Source: Symbiodinium natans | Taxonomy: Eukaryota; Sar; Dinophyceae; Suessiales; Symbiodiniaceae | NCBI GenBank assembly: GCA_905221605.1 | Contig: CAJNDS010002518.1 | Location: 126,001-190,000 of the forward strand | Direction of reading: 5' to 3' | DNA length: 64,000 nucleotides | Shown here: piece after piece, positions 59,252-64,000 of the stretch | How positions within the stretch are numbered: position 1 is the first letter of the stretch | Layout of the letters: each line of letters begins with the position of its first letter | The notes under the pieces: generated by a model | The model's input: only the letters and a program-made list of their open reading frames with translations | Told to the model about the DNA's origin: nothing | The model's database searches: none | Translations under genes and position numbers: made by a program

Positions 59252-59282
59252 GGGCGGGGGGGGGGGGGGGGGGGGGGGGGGG
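59252..59282. repeat. Poly-G run
   Basis: Some 27 G residues in a row, with one C near the start. It directly precedes the acceptor of the next exon, where a pyrimidine tract would be expected. Confidence 0.9.
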
Positions 59283-59285
59283 CAG

Positions 59286-59341
59286 AGGCGGCGCCCTCAG
59301 CTGCCGAGATGCCAGCGGTGAGCGGCGAGCTGCCGGATCAG
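59286..59341 (+). CDS. Unknown gene E, exon
   Basis: AAPSAAEMPAVSGELPDQ after ggggcag and before GTGTGT (59342). Ala/Pro/Glu-rich linker-like sequence. Confidence 0.4.
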
Positions 59342-59492
59342 GTGTGTCGGCTTAGGGTTTGGGGGTTGGGGGTTTAGGGTTTAGGGTTTAGGGTTGAAGG
59401 TTGAGGGTTGAGGGTTGAGGGTTTAGGGCCGAGGAGACTTGCGTGCTTGAATTTATCGTATTGGGTGCATCCTTCTGCATGCTCACTGCGAG

Positions 59493-59653
59493 GCAACCGC
59501 TGGCAGCTTCTGGATGCAGCCCGGGGCCCAGCACACCTGGTGCCTTCGCTGCTGAGGGCTGCAGAGTACTCACACCTCGACTCTCGTGGGGCCCGTGGGG
59601 GGCTGCTAAGGACTGTTCAGCGGCAAGCCGAGCGCCGGCTTGCCCAAGCATGA
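59493..59653 (+). CDS. Unknown gene E, last exon
   Basis: After cactgcgag the frame reads NRWQLLDAARGPAHLVPSLL, RAAEYSHLDSRGARGGLLRT, VQRQAERRLAQA and TGA (59651-59653). The Arg/Ala/Leu-rich helical end is convincingly coding. Family unknown. The 14-3-3 gene begins about 600 bases downstream in the same direction. Confidence 0.5.
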
Positions 59654-60241
59654 TTTAGAAGTAGCTAGCAGTGACTGACTTTCAATATTCACAAAATGTG
59701 AACGAAGGCACTCTCTATTCTATTCCTTTCGTAAGGAACCGAGCATCGTGCTCTCGTCTGTGTGCTTGCCCGAAACAAGGGTGCAGGACGCGACATGTAG
59801 AGCAGGGAGCCGCGAGAAACAAAACTTCCGCATGTCCTGGCGACTTGCGCTTTTGCTGCATGTAGGGAGACCTTGGAACACGTCTGCTTCGAGTTCTCGT
59901 TGGTGCTTCACAACATGTGGTGTGTTTGCCCTGCTGGCCCAGTAACACCCACATGGAGCCGTGCAGAGTCAGTGATAGCAGGCCCGATGCAGGTGAGCGA
60001 CACTCTACCAACCAAAGTTTCGAAAAAACAGGCGCAGTGACTGGCGACACAAGAGGCTTAGCGAAACCCACCCAGTGCCAGCCGCATCTGTCAACTGACC
60101 GAGTAGTACCAATGTTGGCCTGACATGGGTCGCAAGAAGCAGACCCTTCCGCCAGAGGACTTTTGCTTTCGTGTGGTGCCTCCCTGCAGCACTCGTAGCC
60201 TTCATGTGCACCGGTCCTTCCGGCAGACACTCCAGTTTCAG

Positions 60242-60313
60242 GAAGAGGCGGTGGTCCTAGCCAATGTCGCAGAGCAGGCACAGCGCTACGATGACATGGT
60301 CACATACATGAAG
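60242..60313 (+). CDS. 14-3-3 protein, exon 1 of those found
   Basis: 24 codons: EEAVVLANVAEQAQRYDDMV then TYMK, matching the 14-3-3 N-terminal signature (A-K-L-A-E-Q-A-E-R-Y-D-D-M-V-x-x-M-K). 14-3-3 proteins are dimeric cytosolic adaptors that bind phospho-Ser/Thr motifs. Ten exons in phase, from here to 63933, give about 176 residues collinear with the family (usual length near 245). The window ends before the last helices. The exon may extend upstream, because the frame is open to ATG 60125; otherwise a small first exon supplies the Met. The donor is GC (60314). A GT repeat fills the first intron. Confidence 0.8.
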
Positions 60314-60341
60314 GCCCTGCGTTTGGCGTTTGATATGTTTG

Positions 60342-60376
<35 letters not shown>

Positions 60377-60445
60377 GAGAGTAAGCTCGTGGGCTTTTGT
60401 GCGTGAAAGCCTCCGATAGAGAAGACTCCCAAAGTCGAAGCCAAG

Positions 60446-60511
60446 GATCGAGTCAAGGCCGGCAAAGCTCTGGCACGTGAGGAGCGCGAAATGTTGGCGG
60501 CCGCCTTCAAG
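60446..60511 (+). CDS. 14-3-3 protein, exon 2
   Basis: DRVKAGKALAREEREMLAAA then FK, matching 'L-T-V-E-E-R-N-L-L-S-V-A-Y-K'. This acceptor (gccaag) gives family spacing from MK to EER; an alternative start at 60422 would add eight residues. GC donor at 60512. Confidence 0.75.
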
Positions 60512-60647
60512 GCCACTGACACTCAAACCCTCCGAAGCACTTTAAGCCTAAACATCACGAAAATCCTAGGCAGCCTGAGCAGCCTCAACTTGCAATGAGT
60601 GTTTGGGGTTCTTGCTGGGCTGCTGGGCAGTGTGCTGCACCGCTCAG

Positions 60648-60707
60648 GGCCTCATGAGCAGCCGACGCTTTGCCGTCCGGGTGGCAAAGAGCGTCCAAGA
60701 GCAGGAG
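60648..60707 (+). CDS. 14-3-3 protein, exon 3
   Basis: 20 codons, GLMSSRRFAVRVAKSVQEQE, equivalent to 'N-V-V-G-A-R-R-A-S-W-R-I-...-E-Q-K-E'. The Arg pair aligns with the groove Arg region (R56 in human zeta), but the usual Trp is replaced by Val. GC donor at 60708. Confidence 0.75.
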
Positions 60708-60936
60708 GCTCGCGCTCGAGGGTCCCCAAGAGGTATCGCAAATCATAGCACCCCTTTTTACTGTAGCTCCCCTTCCCCTAAACCCTAAACCCTAAACCCT
60801 GAACCCTAAACCCTAAACAGTAAACCCTAAATCCTAAACCCTAAGCCCTCCACCCTCAACCCTCAAGTCCACACCCAGGATCCTTAGAGGAAGCTCGGGA
60901 TCCTAATGTGGATGAATCCCCACCCTGCTTGTCTAG

Positions 60937-60990
60937 GAAGGGGCCGAGAAGGAGAAGAACGCTGCTCTGGCTGCTGGATATCTGAGCAAG
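60937..60990 (+). CDS. 14-3-3 protein, exon 4
   Basis: 18 codons, EGAEKEKNAALAAGYLSK, in the position of the helix ending 'E-Y-R-x-K' before V/I-E-x-E-L. Between exons 3 and 4 the intron carries CCCTAAA copies. GC donor at 60991. Confidence 0.65.
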
Positions 60991-61245
60991 GCGCGAAGTC
61001 TCACCCACACCAAGATGTAGCCGAAGTTTGGGTCCCTAACCCTAAACCCTAAACCCTAAGCCCTAAACCCTAAACCCTAAACCCTAAACCCTAAACCCTA
61101 AACCCTAAACCCTAAACCCTAAACCCTGAACCCTAAACTCTAACCCTAAACCCTAAACCCCAAACCCCAAACCCTAAACCCTAAACCCGAAACCCTAAAC
61201 CCCCTTTTGGGGCGGCTTGGGGATGACCGGGGCTTTCCTGTTTAG

Positions 61246-61278
61246 GTGCGCCTCGAGCTGCAGGGCATCTGCATCCAG
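61246..61278 (+). CDS. 14-3-3 protein, exon 5
   Basis: 11 codons, VRLELQGICIQ, equal to 'K-V-E-x-E-L-x-x-I-C-x-D'. The exon is only 33 bases long, with phase-0 ends and a GC donor (61279). The preceding intron is largely a CCCTAAA array. Confidence 0.75.
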
Positions 61279-61536
61279 GCCTTGGAGTGGCTTTAAGAGC
61301 TCTTAAACCCCAAGCCCTGAAAGCCTCCATTACACAAATGGTTTAGGGTTTAGGGTTTAGGGTTTAGGGTTTAGGGTTTAGGGTTTAGGGTTTAGGGCTA
61401 CCCCAAAGTCCTGAACACTCAAGAGTGCCCACTGGCTTAGGCTGCGTAGGCTTAGGGCGTAGCTTCGGGCGTAGCTTCGGGCTCCGGGCCTAAAACCCTA
61501 AACCCGAAGGGCCTAAACCCTGAAATCTGCTCAGAG

Positions 61537-61571
61537 GTGCTGGAGATTCTCGAGGGGATCCTGCTGCCCGC
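61537..61571 (+). CDS. 14-3-3 protein, exon 6
   Basis: VLEILEGILLP plus two bases, equal to 'V-L-x-L-L-D-x-x-L-I-P'. It joins exon 7 to give ...LLPAPKAEIGEPKVFY. GC donor at 61572. Confidence 0.75.
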
Positions 61572-61980
61572 GCCCTGGGGACTTTTGGGATCCTACACTC
61601 GACCTCAAGCCCCGAAAACAACACGCCAAAGCCGCTCCAAAACCCTTTTTCCCCAAATCCCAAAACCCTAAACCTCAAAGCCCTAAACCTCAAAACCCAA
61701 AACCGTAAAATCCGAAAATTAAACCCTAAACCTCAAAAAGGGTGCCCACAATTCAGGGCAGCCCGCGACTCGGAAGCCTTCAACCTCCCCTCCGACCCAG
61801 ACCACCCACCCCAATAGTGGCTCAAAAAGCCCAAAAACCCTAAACCCTAAACCCTAAACCCTAAACCCTAAACCCTAAACCCTAAACCCTAAACCCTAAA
61901 CCCTAAACCCTAAGTGGGGGCCTGAGTTCAGGTCTTCTACCCGAGTTGCCCCCCCCCAGCCTAGACTTTGTGGAGCTGAG

Positions 61981-62029
61981 GCCGAAAGCTGAGATTGGTG
62001 AGCCTAAAGTCTTCTACCTCAAGATGCAG
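61981..62029 (+). CDS. 14-3-3 protein, exon 7
   Basis: After gtggagctgag the frame is PKAEIGEPKVFYLKMQ, the highly conserved 'G-E-S-K-V-F-Y-x-K-M-K' block containing the groove Lys (K120 in human zeta). GC donor at 62030. The following intron contains family-1 element G and CCCTAAA copies. Confidence 0.85.
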
Positions 62030-62231
62030 GCGCCGAGCCTCGAACATTCTGGAAAAAAGCGCTATTAACCGGCTAAACCCCTAAAACCCTGCACCTCGAA
62101 CCCCCCAACACCCCCAACACCCACAGAACCCCGAACCCCTTACACCTCCTAAAGCTCTGCAGCCCACGGCTTTGGATGGGCGCTCGGCTTTTTTCTCTCA
62201 GCTTACAGGCTCAGGGAATTTGGTGTGTAGG

Positions 62232-62328
62232 TTGGGATCCCCCAATACTGACAGTCCAAAATAGGGACTATCGTACCCCCGGTTATAATCCCCATGAGGG
62301 ACTGCTAGTATAATGGGGATGAAACATC
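62232..62328. mobile_element. Family-1 palindromic element, copy G, in a 14-3-3 intron
   Basis: Left arm TTGGGATCCCCCAATACTGA then CAGTCC; right arm GGACTGCTAGTATAATGGGG. It lies in the intron between exons 7 and 8, which fixes it as intronic. Confidence 0.65.
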
Positions 62329-62442
62329 AGGTAAGTATCAGGATCGCCCAAACTGAGCGCTCATAACCCACTTTTTTCACCTAAACCCTAACCCGAAACC
62401 CTAAACCCTGAACCCGAAACCCTAAACCCAAGACTTCAAGAG

Positions 62443-62496
62443 GCGGACTACTACCGCTACCTCGCCGAGTTTCTGGAGGGAGACGGCCAGAGGGAA
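62443..62496 (+). CDS. 14-3-3 protein, exon 8
   Basis: 18 codons, ADYYRYLAEFLEGDGQRE, equal to 'G-D-Y-x-R-Y-L-A-E', the second diagnostic signature with the phosphate-binding Arg-Tyr pair (R127/Y128 in human zeta). GT donor at 62497. Confidence 0.9.
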
Positions 62497-62905
62497 GTCC
62501 CAACCTCGGACTCTGAGGGGGTTCAGGGTTCAGGGTTTAGGGTTTAGGGTTTAGGGTTTAGGGTTTAGGGCTAACAAGACCTGAGCTTCCTGAATCCTGA
62601 ACCCGCAACTACAGGGACCCGAATTCGGGAGTCTTTACCTATGCCAAGGGCAGCACCTGCAAGGACATCGGGCGAAGCTCGTCTCAAGCAGTGTCTAAGA
62701 ACAGCCCCTCTCGAGAACAAATCCTCGCACCCCTGCGCTGAAGGTGGCGCTATCGCATTTAATTTAGGGTTTAGGGTTTAGGGTTTAGGGTTTAGGGTTT
62801 AGGGTTTAGGGTTTCAACAATTGCCCCGTAACCTAAAACCCCGAACCCCACGCCCCAGAAAAACCATGAAAGGGGAATCGCAGCTCGAAGTTTCATTCGT
62901 GGCAG

Positions 62906-62950
62906 GCCGTTGCGAGTGCAGCCGAAACCTACGTGGCCGCCACGGTAGAG
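62906..62950 (+). CDS. 14-3-3 protein, exon 9
   Basis: 15 codons, AVASAAETYVAATVE, equal to 'A-A-x-x-S-L-E-A-Y-K-A-A-S-D-I'. GC donor at 62951. The intron before it holds two TTTAGGG arrays. Confidence 0.75.
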
Positions 62951-64000
62951 GCGCCGAAGCTCCAACGGCTTAGGATTGAGGGGGCCCTAAACCCTAAACC
63001 CTAAAGCCTAAACCCTAAACCCTAAACCCTAAACCCTAAACCCTAAACCCTAAACCCTAAACCCTAAACCCTAAACCCTAAACCCTGAACCCTGAACCCT
63101 GAACCCTGAACCCTAAACCCTAGACCCTAGACCCTAGACCCTAAACCCTAAACCCTAAGCCCTAAACCCTAAACCCTAAAACCCTAAACCCTATACCTAA
63201 GCCCTAAACCCTAAACCCTAGGCCCTAGGCCCTAAACCCTAAACCCTAAACCCTATACCTAAACCTTAAACCCCCAACCCCCAACCCCCAACCCCAAACC
63301 CCAAACCCTAAACCCTAAACCCTAAAGCCCGAAGGAGTCGGAGGCCTTTGTGCTTTTCCGAAAAGGGCAGATCTTCGTGTGCAGAATTCCAAGCCTAGAA
63401 GTGAAGGCCCTTGGGTCCATCCGCTCCTTTGTGCCCTTGGTCCCAGCAACCTGAGGCATTCGACTTTCAGGGTTTAGGGTGTAGGGTGTAGGGTTTAGGG
63501 TTTAGGGCGATTTTTTTGGGTGGCTTGATCGGATTCTTTGGCTCCTGATTCTTGACCTATGCTGTAGCTCGTCGAGTTCCTCCTGCTTGGGATCCCAGAT
63601 CCTGGATGTGTTACAATGTAAGAGGCCCAAGATCCGAGAGATGCATGGGGAGTTGGAAACTTTTGTAAGAGATCCTCTTGCAAAAAGGTATGCATAAGGG
63701 ACCCAATTAAAGCCCAAGCTACTGCACAGACCTGCAACTCTAAACCCTAAACCCTAAACCCTAAACCCTAAACCCTAAACCCTAAACCCTAAACCCTGAA
63801 CCCTGAACCCTGAACCCTGAACCCTGAACCCTAAACCCTAAACCCTAAACCCTGACATCTTCAGCCAACGCAGGCTGAGACACATCTCATGGTCACCCAT
63901 CCCGTGCGGCTCGGCGTGGCTCTGAACCATGCTGTGCGAAACCCAGAGGGTTTAAGGGTTTAAGGGTTTAAGGGTTTAGGGGTTTAGGGGTTTAGGGGTT

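Overview
The window reads as nuclear DNA of a dinoflagellate, most like Symbiodiniaceae or a relative. This is inferred, not proven. The evidence is: many very short exons; introns that usually start GC (some GT, at least one apparent GA) with AG|G at both junctions; plant-type telomere heptamers (TTTAGGG/CCCTAAA) scattered in both orientations through introns and spacers; abundant microsatellites; and a dinoflagellate-style copia-like Gag. No bacterial operons, rRNA or convincing tRNA genes were seen. Nearly all exons that can be supported lie on the + strand; the retroelement proteins lie on the - strand.

Layout. 1.2-2.4 kb: long final exon of a GT61-type glycosyltransferase. 3.6-6.6 kb: multi-exon gene of unknown function. 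8.5-13.8 kb: short exons with TPR character. 15-30 kb: isolated exons between telomere-like arrays, a cluster of nine AT-rich palindromes around an ATT tract (16.6-17.7 kb), and long microsatellites (19, 23-24 kb). 26.3-28.9 kb: no clear gene. 34.6-48.7 kb: a run of short coiled-coil-like exons, perhaps one long gene, interrupted by a young LTR retrotransposon (41094-46872). 49.4-51.1 kb: GA repeats and a broken gag-like ORF. 53.9-56.3 kb: a TBC-domain (Rab-GAP) gene. 57.0-58.5 kb: a DNA transposon with terminal inverted repeats. 58.9-59.7 kb: 3' end of an unknown gene. 60.2-64 kb: a 14-3-3 gene in at least ten exons, running off the window.

The best-supported reconstruction is the 14-3-3 gene. 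Ten exons join in phase to give about 176 residues collinear with the family, and most of its introns carry telomere-type heptamer arrays. The strongest mobile-element call is the LTR retrotransposon. It has 290-bp LTRs (TG...CA, one difference seen), a 5-bp CTAAA duplication inside a heptamer array, a primer-binding site matching the anticodon arm of initiator tRNA-Met, a polypurine tract, and Gag plus a protease motif, but no recognisable integrase or reverse transcriptase. It carries a membrane-spanning ORF instead. At least two families of small palindromic elements are dispersed in introns and spacers; one copy abuts an exon and supplies its acceptor.

Motif and family assignments come from reading the sequence and from general knowledge of the families. 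No search was run. Exon ends are predictions based on reading frame and AG/GC/GT sites.
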